Assembly (NCBI GenBank): GCA_041581935.1
Contig: JBFICP010000203.1
Location: 1 to 6,073, forward strand
Reading direction: 5' to 3'
Length of the DNA stretch: 6,073 bases
Source of the DNA: JAABYT01 sp041581935
GTDB taxonomy: Bacteria > Pseudomonadota > Gammaproteobacteria > HK1
Positions 1 to 4,119 of the stretch are shown here, piece after piece (the first letter of the stretch is position 1; each line of letters starts with the position of its first letter). The notes beneath the pieces were generated by a model, which saw nothing but the letters and a program-made list of their open reading frames with translations, ran no database searches and was not told the DNA's origin. The translations under genes and the position numbers were made by a program.

Positions 1-1
1 C

Positions 2-289
2 GACCGCGCCCGCGTCATAGACGTCGCATGGGAGGAGTCCGGAAAGGATACCTATCCGGTCGCGATTCAGCTGCTCGCCTATGATCGCGCCGGGTTGCTG
101 CGAGACGTGACCGCCGTGCTCGCCAATGAGAGCGTGAACGTCGCCGCGTTGACGTCGGAGATCCATGCGCGCGAGCAGATGGCGCACGTGCGGCTCACCG
201 TCGAGGTGACGGATCTGGCCGAGCTCAGCCGGATCATGGATCGGCTGAGTCATCTCGCCAATGTCGTCGAGGTGCGCCGCGCGAACTAG
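2..289 (+). CDS. relA: RelA-type (p)ppGpp synthetase, C-terminal ACT domain (5' truncated)
   Basis: Partial gene: the frame is open from base 2 to the TAG at 287-289, giving about 95 residues. RelA/SpoT homologues make the alarmone (p)ppGpp from ATP and GTP/GDP during starvation; the C-terminal ACT domain is regulatory, contributing to ribosome or amino-acid sensing. Seen here is the typical ACT strand-helix pattern: YPVAIQLLAYDRAGLLRDVT, then ANESVNV, a central strand (AHVRLTVEV), a helix (ELSRIMDRLSHL) and a final VVEVRR. The DRAGLLRDVT...LANE..NV pattern recalls the end of E. coli RelA more than SpoT. The synthetase and TGS domains lie off the left edge, so RelA versus a bifunctional Rel is not settled. 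An internal ATG at 95 is just a codon inside the domain. The stop lies 3 bp from the stop of the convergent small ORF, leaving no room for a separate terminator. Confidence 0.88.
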   Translation, partial: DRARVIDVAWEESGKDTYPVAIQLLAYDRAGLLRDVTAVLANESVNVAALTSEIHAREQMAHVRLTVEVTDLAELSRIMDRLSHLANVVEVRRAN

Positions 290-292
290 CCG

Positions 293-508
293 TCAGTCCT
301 GCCCGGCCGTGTGCAGCATCTCGTCGATATCGGCATCACTCAGGGTCCGGCGCCGATACATGCTGGCGGCGAGCGCTGCCAGCTCTCGGCACAGCTCCAT
401 CTCTCGACGGTGCACGATCCCGCCGCTGGTGAGCGCATCGTAGACCCGTTTCTCCACGTCCCATTCACCGGATTCGGTGCTGGAGGTCTGGTTTTCTCGT
501 TTTGCCAT
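293..508 (-). CDS. Small hypothetical protein (71 aa)
   Basis: Not recognised as a known family. It encodes 71 residues from ATG at 508-506 to TGA at 295-293. The N-terminus is polar (MAKRENQTSSTESGEW). The rest looks like two helices: residues about 20-52 (KRVYDALTSGG, then RREMELCRELAALAASMYRRR) and a short acidic end (LSDADIDEMLHTAG). There is no membrane segment or signal peptide, so it is probably cytosolic. A TTG seven codons upstream (529) has no Shine-Dalgarno sequence; the ATG has AGGA only 3 nt away, a tight spacing, but is still the better choice. It converges on relA with stop codons 3 bp apart. A plus-strand frame over the same bases (311-517) gives a Cys/His/Gly-rich protein that looks like a shadow. 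Whether it is expressed is uncertain, but the balanced helical composition favours a real gene. Confidence 0.6.
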   Translation of the reverse strand: MAKRENQTSSTESGEWDVEKRVYDALTSGGIVHRREMELCRELAALAASMYRRRTLSDADIDEMLHTAGQD

Positions 509-539
509 CGGTCCTGACCCGTGATTCAAGTTGCCGCGC

Positions 540-583
540 AGAATGCAATACCTGGGCGTCGCGAACTGTGGGAATCACCACAG
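540..583 (-). promoter_or_regulatory. Palindrome plus possible -10 before the 71-aa ORF
   Basis: A perfect inverted repeat, CTGTGG-GAATCA-CCACAG, covers 566-583. It has the TGTGx-N6-xCACA geometry of CRP/FNR-type sites, but with G/C instead of A/T at the inner positions. On the minus strand a weak -10 (CATTCT, 545-540) would start transcription near 533, putting the palindrome centre at -41.5, the class II activator position. The repeat is seen; the regulator and start site are inferred, and the -10 matches consensus at only three of six positions. Confidence 0.35.
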
Positions 584-655
584 GTCGTGGGGGGTCGCGG
601 AAAGCGGTCGGCGGCGCGCAAACGGCTCGCACAAGTGCAAATCATGATCACGTCA

Positions 656-718
656 GCGTACTGTCCTTGTACGCATCGGCCCGCTGAGCCTGGTTAAAGT
701 AAACTATCAAAAGCGGGC
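656..718 (+). promoter_or_regulatory. Candidate upstream activator sites for the sigma-54 promoter
   Basis: Two inverted repeats lie 45-107 bp upstream of the -24 element. The first is GCGTAC-N7-GTACGC (656-674), perfect 6-bp arms, centred near -123 from the predicted start. The second has 7-bp arms GCCCGCT (679-685) and AGCGGGC (712-718) flanking an AT-rich core that includes the imperfect palindrome GTTAAAGTAAAC (693-704). Enhancer-binding proteins of the NtrC class typically bind such dyads about 80-150 bp upstream. Which protein binds here cannot be told from the sequence. Confidence 0.45.
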
Positions 719-731
719 TAATCCATCGAAT

Positions 732-744
732 TGTCAATGAGTTA
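732..744 (+). promoter_or_regulatory. IHF-like site between activator sites and sigma-54 promoter
   Basis: TGTCAATGAGTTA matches the IHF consensus WATCAANNNNTTR at every conserved base except the second (G for A). It sits in an AT-rich stretch (719-760), unusual for this GC-rich window, between the inverted repeats and the -24/-12 element. That is where IHF usually bends DNA at sigma-54 promoters. The match is seen; binding is inferred. Confidence 0.5.
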
Positions 745-762
745 TAAGCATATTTTGAGACC

Positions 763-777
763 GGCACGCGGCTTGCA
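763..777 (+). promoter_or_regulatory. Sigma-54 (RpoN) -24/-12 promoter
   Basis: GGCACG-CGGC-TTGCA matches the RpoN consensus TGGCACG-N4-TTGCW, with GG (763-764) and GC (775-776) separated by exactly 10 bp; only the T before GG is replaced by C. The predicted start is near 788, giving a leader of about 25 nt that contains GAGGAGGT (796-803). This form needs an ATP-dependent enhancer-binding activator, which fits the upstream dyads and IHF-like site. Confidence 0.75.
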
Positions 778-812
778 CGCTCGTAGACGGACACCGAGGA
801 GGTGCACAGCCC

Positions 813-1022
813 ATGACCGGACCCGGTTCACAACTTCCCGCTAATCCCGACCCGCTGGCGCGTGCTCACCGGACCCATCGGTTGGTTCGCGCGCTGCTCG
901 CCGGCCTCGTTTTTCTGACCGCGGCCGCGGCGGCGATCGCTGCCCTGCCGCACACGATGCTGGCACGCACCGTCGATGCACATCTGACGCAGCTCGCCGA
1001 CCCGCGCTCCTGGGTGCCCTGA
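813..1022 (+). CDS. Small single-span membrane protein under sigma-54 control (69 aa)
   Basis: No family recognised. The start is well fixed: GAGGAGGT at 796-803 is a strong Shine-Dalgarno sequence 9 nt before ATG 813, just downstream of the sigma-54 promoter. Residues 1-16 are Pro/Gly-rich and polar; residues 17-26 are basic (R17, R20, R23, R26 with His); residues about 27-45 form one Ala/Leu-rich hydrophobic segment; residues 46-69 are a short tail ending in DPRSWVP. By the positive-inside rule the N-terminus should be cytoplasmic and the tail periplasmic. A signal peptide cleaved near IAA/L is the alternative. There is no lipobox and no PEP-CTERM or LPXTG sorting signal. The MFS gene starts 73 bp downstream with its own promoter candidate, so this may be a single-gene transcript. 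A minus-strand frame over the same bases (1139-828) is rejected as a shadow. Confidence 0.7.
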   Translation: MTGPGSQLPANPDPLARAHRTHRLVRALLAGLVFLTAAAAAIAALPHTMLARTVDAHLTQLADPRSWVP

Positions 1023-1032
1023 GCGCTGCGCG

Positions 1033-1056
1033 CCGGCCATTGGCCGGTGGTAATCT
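1033..1056 (+). promoter_or_regulatory. Promoter candidate with operator-like dyad before the MFS gene
   Basis: An extended -10, TGG-TAATCT (1048-1056), stands 39 bp before the MFS start codon; no good -35 hexamer lies 16-18 bp upstream. In its place is the perfect inverted repeat CCGGCCA-T-TGGCCGG (1033-1047), at about -30 to -16 from the predicted start near 1063. It could be an operator, or a weak hairpin ending the upstream transcript; there is no T-run after it, so an operator is favoured. Confidence 0.4.
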
Positions 1057-1095
1057 AGCGCCGGCATCCGGATCCCCACAGCAGCCGAGGCGCGC

Positions 1096-2388
1096 ATGTC
1101 GACGTCAGGTGGCCGGCCCGGTGGTCGCCAGGTGATCACGTGGGCGCTCTACGACTGGGCCAACTCGGCCTTCGCCACTACCGTGCTGGCGGGCTTCTTT
1201 CCGTTGTTCTTCAAGACCTATTGGAGCGCCGGCAGCGATGTCACCGTAAGCACCTTTCAGCTCGGCGTCGCCACCGCCACCGCGAGCCTCGCAGTCGCGG
1301 TGCTGGCACCGGTGCTCGGTGCCATCGCCGATCGCAGCGGCGCTCGCAAGCGTTATCTGCTGCTGTTCGCGGCAATGGGCATCGTGATGACGGGTTGCCT
1401 GGCGCTGCTGGCTGAAGGCCAGTGGCCCGCGGCCGTGGCCATCTACGTGTTCGCACTGGTCGGCTTTTCCGGTGCCAATGTGTTCTACGATGCGCTGCTG
1501 CTCGACGCCGCTCCGCATGGGCGCATCGACCGGGTCTCGGCGCTCGGTTTCGCCCTCGGGTACCTGGGTGGCGGGGTGCTGTTCAGCATCAACGTCGCGA
1601 TGACGCTGTGGCCCGAAACCTTCGGTTTCGCCAATGCCGCGGCGGCGGTCAAGGCCTCTTTTCTGAGCGTGGCGATCTGGTGGGCCGGATTTTCCGTGCC
1701 GCTGCTGATATTTTTCCGAGAGGTTCCCCTCGCCGAGCCGGTTGGGGGTGTGCGCGCGGTGAGTGCCGGTCTCGTGCAGCTCGCACGCACCTTCGGTGCG
1801 CTGCGACACATGCGGGTCGTGTTCCTGTTCCTGCTGGCTTACTGGCTCTACATCGACGGTGTGCACACGGTCATCCGCATGGCCATCGACTACGGACTTG
1901 CCATCGGCCTCGCGGCCGACGATCTCATCGTGGCACTCTTGGTCACCCAGTTCGTGGGCTTTCCGGCAGCGGTAGTCTTCGGCCGGCTGGGCGAGCGCAT
2001 CGGCGCGAGAACCGCCATTCTAATCGGCCTCGGCGTCTACACATTCGCCTGTGTCTGGGGCTACTTCATGCGCGCGGCGTGGGAGTTCTATGTGCTGGCC
2101 GCCATCATCGGCCTGGTTCAGGGTGGCGTGCAGGCGTTGTCCCGTGCGCTCTATGCGCGCCTGATACCGGCCAACAAGACGGGCGAGTTCTTCGGCTTTT
2201 ACAACATGCTCGGAAAGTTCGCCGCGATCCTCGGCCCGCTCATCATGGGAGTCGTGAGCGTCGCAACCGGTGACCCACGGCTCTCGATTCTGGCTGTCAT
2301 CGTGCTGTTCGTGGCCGGCGGCGCCCTGCTGCTGGCGGTCAACGAACGCGACGGCGTCGAGCACGCCCACGCCCTGGCCCGCGTGTAG
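1096..2388 (+). CDS. MFS transporter, UMF1 / Atg22-like family
   Basis: An integral inner-membrane protein of 430 residues, a usual length for the family, with about 12 hydrophobic segments. The family signature is at the N-terminus: W16-A-L-Y-D-W-A-N-S-A24 followed by FATT and GFFPLFFKTYW (to residue 43), typical of the UMF1 group related to yeast vacuolar Atg22. An MFS motif-A-like loop, DRSGARKR, is at residues 79-86, with its second-half counterpart GRLGERIGAR at 296-305. Later conserved-looking parts include QGGVQALSRALYARLIP and GEFFGFYNMLGKFAAILGP. Bacterial members are mostly uncharacterised permeases, so no substrate can be named; Atg22 exports amino acids from yeast vacuoles, but that should not be transferred. 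The start is supported by GAGG (1087-1090) five bases before the ATG. No transport partner gene is adjacent. The terminator at 2570-2596 may end this transcript, leaving a long 3' UTR. Confidence 0.9.
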   Translation: MSTSGGRPGGRQVITWALYDWANSAFATTVLAGFFPLFFKTYWSAGSDVTVSTFQLGVATATASLAVAVLAPVLGAIADRSGARKRYLLLFAAMGIVMTGCLALLAEGQWPAAVAIYVFALVGFSGANVFYDALLLDAAPHGRIDRVSALGFALGYLGGGVLFSINVAMTLWPETFGFANAAAAVKASFLSVAIWWAGFSVPLLIFFREVPLAEPVGGVRAVSAGLVQLARTFGALRHMRVVFLFLLAYWLYIDGVHTVIRMAIDYGLAIGLAADDLIVALLVTQFVGFPAAVVFGRLGERIGARTAILIGLGVYTFACVWGYFMRAAWEFYVLAAIIGLVQGGVQALSRALYARLIPANKTGEFFGFYNMLGKFAAILGPLIMGVVSVATGDPRLSILAVIVLFVAGGALLLAVNERDGVEHAHALARV

Positions 2389-2408
2389 CGCTCACGCGGC
2401 TCCGGCGC

Positions 2409-2430
2409 AAAAAACGGGAACACCATTCCC
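2409..2430 (-). terminator. Weak terminator-like hairpin, minus strand
   Basis: Read on the minus strand, GGGAA-TGGTG-TTCCC (2430-2416) is followed by G and six T residues (2414-2409). The 5-bp stem is short but GC-capped and the T-run is clean. No convincing minus-strand gene lies just upstream of it, so it would serve only an antisense or non-coding transcript from the 2430-2880 interval, or act as insulation against transcription into the MFS gene. Confidence 0.3.
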
Positions 2431-2444
2431 ACGACGACAGAGAA

Positions 2445-2596
2445 CCGGCCGGCCGATGGGGCGCTACTTCCTGTGAATCGTGTGCGGTATCTCACAGCCA
2501 GGAAGTCTCGTCGGGGGTAATCTACCGGCCACTCACCTCTTGTGAGTCCCCCGCTATCCCCCCTAACTTGGGCCGAGCTTCTCGGCCCTTTTTTTT
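2445..2596 (+). ncRNA. Structured RNA candidate: small RNA or MFS 3' UTR
   Basis: This non-coding stretch carries nested complementary segments. GGCCGG (2447-2452) can pair with CCGGCC (2525-2530). Inside that, ACTTCCTG (2466-2473) pairs perfectly with CAGGAAGT (2499-2506), extendable with TGA/TCA. ACTCAC (2531-2536) pairs with GTGAGT (2542-2547) over a 5-nt loop, and directly outside it CGGGGG (2512-2517) pairs with CCCCCG (2548-2553); this last helix competes with the first one, so alternative folds are possible. The segment ends in a strong intrinsic terminator. It does not match any riboswitch, 6S RNA, SRP RNA, tmRNA or RNase P pattern that I can recall. No good promoter is visible just before it, so processing from the MFS mRNA is as likely as an independent small RNA. 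The 5' boundary is arbitrary. Confidence 0.4.
2570..2596 (+). terminator. Strong intrinsic terminator
   Basis: GGGCCGAG (2570-2577), loop CTT (2578-2580), CTCGGCCC (2581-2588), then eight T residues (2589-2596). A perfect 8-bp GC-rich stem and an uninterrupted T-run make this the clearest rho-independent terminator in the window. It lies 182 bp past the MFS stop codon, so it ends either a long MFS transcript or a separate small RNA. Confidence 0.9.
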
Positions 2597-2880
2597 GTCG
2601 CCGCCGCCGCGCGAGGCGTCGCTCCAATCCCCCGCGGCGCGCTCACCCATCCGCCACCCGACATTTACACCCGGTGCTAACTTCCTGATCTAGCTTCCTA
2701 TTCCCGAACCGGCACCAGCCACCGCCGGGCACGCGTCGGCACCGCGATCGAGCGCTCGCGTCACCCACCGGGCCTGTGACGACCTTCACAGGACACCGGG
2801 TATCGAGACGGCCACCGACCCCGGAGTGTGACGGTGTGGGCGGGTGGCCCCGCTGACAGACGCCCCCTGCGCCGTTAAGA
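2597..2880. other. Intergenic, no gene seen
   Basis: No credible coding frame with a ribosome binding site was found on either strand. Apart from the CRP-type palindrome described separately, it holds a 7-bp inverted repeat, GGCCACC (2810-2816) and GGTGGCC (2843-2849), spaced 26 bp apart. The start of a long minus-strand frame (2627-2199) falls here, but that protein is Arg/Ser/Pro-rich, runs back through the structured segment into the MFS gene, and looks like a shadow. Confidence 0.6.
2773..2792. promoter_or_regulatory. CRP-type (TGTGA-N6-TCACA) site
   Basis: CCTGTGA-CGACCT-TCACAGG is a perfect dyad with 7-bp arms containing the exact CRP/Vfr core TGTGA-N6-TCACA (2775-2790). A second pair of CCGG blocks (2768-2771 and 2796-2799) extends the symmetry, so a hairpin reading is also possible. 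The only gene it could readily control is the 87-aa ORF starting at 2917. The core match is exact; binding is inferred. Confidence 0.5.
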
Positions 2881-2881
2881 A
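2853..2881 (+). promoter_or_regulatory. Weak sigma-70 promoter candidate for the 87-aa gene
   Basis: CTGACA (2853-2858) matches the -35 consensus at five of six bases, and TAAGAA (2876-2881) follows after 17 bp as a poor -10 (three of six). A start near 2888 would leave about 29 nt of leader before ATG 2917 and would exclude ATG 2881. An alternative -10 is TTTAAT (2896-2901), which lacks a -35 and would place the start inside the Shine-Dalgarno region. Confidence 0.25.
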
Positions 2882-2890
2882 TGGCACCAC

Positions 2891-2917
2891 GAATTTTTAA
2901 TCAGGAATTTTTAATCA
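2891..2917 (+). repeat. 13-bp tandem duplication at the translation start
   Basis: GAATTTTTAATCA occurs at 2891-2903 and again at 2905-2917, perfect copies with a 14-bp period separated by one G. The end of the second copy supplies the A of the start codon ATG 2917. The junction makes the sequence AATCAGGAAT, and thereby creates the AGGA that can act as Shine-Dalgarno. It is AT-rich in a GC-rich setting. Confidence 0.85.
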
Positions 2918-3180
2918 TGGCTAATCACGAATCGCCGCCGGAACTGTGTCCGGGTTGTATCAAGGCCATACATTCCATGCTCGCACGGCATGAGCAGGTG
3001 GATTATTACTACTGCGAGCATTTCGAGACGCTGGCTTTGATCGGTCTGGTGGAAAACCGCATCGTTCACTGGAGCCTCTACGGGCAGGTGTCACCCAACG
3101 AGGCGGCGGAGCTGTTAGCCAAGTCCGTCAGCCTCAGCAAGATGGTGGATGACATGGCCGGCCCACAGGTCGTCCATTGA
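2917..3180 (+). CDS. Small hypothetical protein with CxxC and CxH motifs (87 aa)
   Basis: Family not recognised. The chosen start, ATG 2917, has AGGA at 2903-2906 (10-nt spacing). An in-frame ATG at 2881 would add 12 residues but has no good Shine-Dalgarno sequence and may overlap the promoter. Near the N-terminus is CPGC (C11, C14), followed by C33-E-H35 in VDYYYCEHF. Four such ligands in a CxxC-x18-CxH pattern could bind zinc or another metal; a redox role for CPGC is the alternative. A short hydrophobic stretch (ETLALIGLV) and a strand-like RIVHWSLYG precede a helical C-terminus (NEAAELLAKSVSLSKMVDDM). No signal peptide, so probably cytosolic. It converges with the 178-aa gene, with 9 bp between stop codons. 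A CRP-type site lies 125 bp upstream. Composition looks like a genuine protein; function unknown. Confidence 0.7.
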   Translation: MANHESPPELCPGCIKAIHSMLARHEQVDYYYCEHFETLALIGLVENRIVHWSLYGQVSPNEAAELLAKSVSLSKMVDDMAGPQVVH

Positions 3181-3189
3181 CGGCCCGGG

Positions 3190-3726
3190 TCACTCGATCG
3201 GCGGGCGCCGCGTGCGCCTCCCGAGGTTCTCTTCGAGCGCGCGCGCCGCGACCCTGAACGCGAGCGTATCGGTGCTGCCGTACATAGCGCCAAAGCGATA
3301 GAGGGTGCCCGGCAGGTAGCGTTTCAGAGACTGCATCACCCACGGCTCCCTGGCGAGCCGCCGGGCGAGCCTCTCCATGGTCGCGGCGGGAATGCCGCTG
3401 CCCTCGGGCCCGTCCCAGCTGGCACCACCGAGGTGCCGGCTCACTCCGTACAGAAACCACACGAGAAGCTCCACCTCGCGCCCCGTCAGCATCAGCTCGG
3501 CTTCGATGAGGTGGTAGAGTTCGCGGCGGGTGCTGCGTCCATTGCCGATGCGTAGCTGCGCGGCTACCTGGCGCAGCCAATCGGGAGGCGGATCCAGCTC
3601 GCGGCATCGCGCCGCAATCAGTGCATCGAGTGCCTGGGCGGAGATATCCGCCGAAAAGCGGATACCCAGCTCGCGAGCGCGCTGTCTCTGTTCGTCTGTT
3701 GGCGGAACCGAGTCTGGCTCGACCAT
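3190..3726 (-). CDS. Hypothetical protein with N-terminal 'TDEQ...LGI' helical motif (178 aa)
   Basis: Function unknown. Residues 9-38 (PTDEQRQRARELGI, then SADISAQALDALIA) resemble a short helix-turn-helix-like module found at the ends of various bacterial proteins, usually written as PTxKQ..YA..LGI......S..ELS.LI. Residues 48-100 are helical (DWLRQVAAQLRI, RRELYHLIEAELML, REVELLVWFLYGVSRHL). Residues 113-168 include RLARRLAREPWVMQSLKRYLPGT and LYRFGAMYGSTDTLAFRVAARALEENL, and the protein ends in a basic RRTRRPP tail. No signal peptide or clear membrane span is visible (LLVWFLYGV is too short). The start codon ATG 3726-3724 has only a weak Shine-Dalgarno sequence. A -10-like TATACT lies upstream. 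A longer overlapping minus-strand frame (3901-3134) is Arg/Ser/Ala-rich and rejected. It diverges from the 73-aa gene and converges with the 87-aa gene. Confidence 0.75.
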   Translation of the reverse strand: MVEPDSVPPTDEQRQRARELGIRFSADISAQALDALIAARCRELDPPPDWLRQVAAQLRIGNGRSTRRELYHLIEAELMLTGREVELLVWFLYGVSRHLGGASWDGPEGSGIPAATMERLARRLAREPWVMQSLKRYLPGTLYRFGAMYGSTDTLAFRVAARALEENLGRRTRRPPIE

Positions 3727-3757
3727 GGCCGTTCAACCCGTAAAACGCCCTGTGTTC

Positions 3758-3763
3758 AGTATA
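3758..3763 (-). promoter_or_regulatory. -10 element for the 178-aa gene
   Basis: On the minus strand TATACT (3763-3758) matches the -10 consensus at five of six bases, with a predicted start near 3750 and a leader of about 24 nt. No recognisable -35 is found 16-18 bp upstream. Confidence 0.35.
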
Positions 3764-3823
3764 TCGGTAGAAAATCGAACCACCGTGAGTCGTGCACGGG
3801 CAGGAATGCATCGTGTCGGAGCG

Positions 3824-3832
3824 TGCTACTCT
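3824..3832 (+). promoter_or_regulatory. Extended -10 promoter for the 73-aa gene
   Basis: TGC-TACTCT is an extended -10 with no good -35; the predicted start is near 3839, giving a leader of about 29 nt that contains the AAGGAG at 3855-3860. It is nearly identical to the TGC-TATTCT in front of the crotonase gene. The upstream in-frame GTG at 3823 falls in this element and is therefore an unlikely start codon. Confidence 0.4.
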
Positions 3833-3867
3833 ACGCCCGCTGGTCAAACAACCGAAGGAGCGGAGAA

Positions 3868-4089
3868 ATGGGGGGAGAACATTTCGACGGCATCGTCGCA
3901 ATCATCATCGGCGTGCTCGGACTCGTATTGTTCATTTTATGGGTGATCCTGCCGTTCGTCGTGATCGCCATGAAGACGCGTCTCGATCGTCTTATCGAGC
4001 TCGTGAGCGTAAACAATGAAATCGTGCTGGAGTCGAACCGACTTCTCAACAAGCTTGCCAGCGAAGTCGAATCCTCGTTGAAGCGCTGA
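3868..4089 (+). CDS. Small membrane-anchored protein with amphipathic helical tail (73 aa)
   Basis: Family not recognised. ATG 3868 is chosen because AAGGAG (3855-3860) precedes it by 7 nt; the in-frame GTG 3823 would lie within the promoter. Residues 1-7 (MGGEHFD) are acidic; residues 8-35 are continuously hydrophobic (GIVAIIIGVLGLVLFILWVI, then LPFVVIAM), enough for one long membrane span or a tight hairpin around P29. Residues 36-73 are charged and helical, with leucine/isoleucine spacing (L39, L42/I43, V46, I52, L59/L60, L63, V67, L71) consistent with a short coiled coil. K36, R38 and R41 after the span suggest an outside N-terminus and a cytoplasmic tail. It may act as a small scaffold or partner of a membrane protein, but nothing shows which. 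It converges with the dehydrogenase gene, leaving 30 bp without a terminator. Confidence 0.75.
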   Translation: MGGEHFDGIVAIIIGVLGLVLFILWVILPFVVIAMKTRLDRLIELVSVNNEIVLESNRLLNKLASEVESSLKR

Positions 4090-4119
4090 GGGACAGGCGT
4101 CACCGCGGGGAGGCCCTGC

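Noticed and set aside
502..687. 61-codon plus-strand frame upstream of the sigma-54 region
   Set aside because: Covers palindromes and the upstream region, has Ser/Arg-rich random-looking composition, no ribosome binding site.
731..756. Sigma-70 promoter TTGTCA ... TATTTT
   Set aside because: The spacer is only 14 bp, and the AT-rich stretch is better explained as an IHF site for the adjacent sigma-54 promoter.
1105..1866. Long minus-strand frame (253 codons) inside the MFS gene
   Set aside because: Its product is rich in Arg, His, Gln and Glu with no domain pattern, as expected antisense to a GC-rich membrane protein whose own frame is clearly conserved.
1422..2273. Long plus-strand frame (283 codons) in another phase of the MFS gene
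   Set aside because: Arg/Ala/Gly/His-rich translation typical of a shifted frame in high-GC DNA, lying wholly within the MFS gene.
813..2388. Sigma-54 operon of the 69-aa gene with the MFS transporter
   Set aside because: Possible, but the 73-bp gap carries its own promoter candidate and dyad; co-transcription cannot be shown from the sequence.
2466..2506. Possible second CRP site, TGTGA...TCACA
   Set aside because: The half-sites are separated by 15 bp instead of 6, so the symmetry is better explained as an RNA hairpin.
2445..2596. Known riboswitch or SRP/6S RNA
   Set aside because: I looked for the conserved cores of common classes on both strands and recognised none; naming one would be guesswork.
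2199..2627. 142-codon minus-strand frame over the structured intergenic segment
   Set aside because: Arg/Ser/Pro-rich, spans a strong terminator and runs into the MFS gene, no Shine-Dalgarno sequence seen.
3134..3901. 255-codon minus-strand frame overlapping the 178-aa gene
   Set aside because: Low-complexity Arg/Ser/Ala composition; the 178-aa frame has balanced helical composition and a promoter. It also runs over the divergent promoter region.
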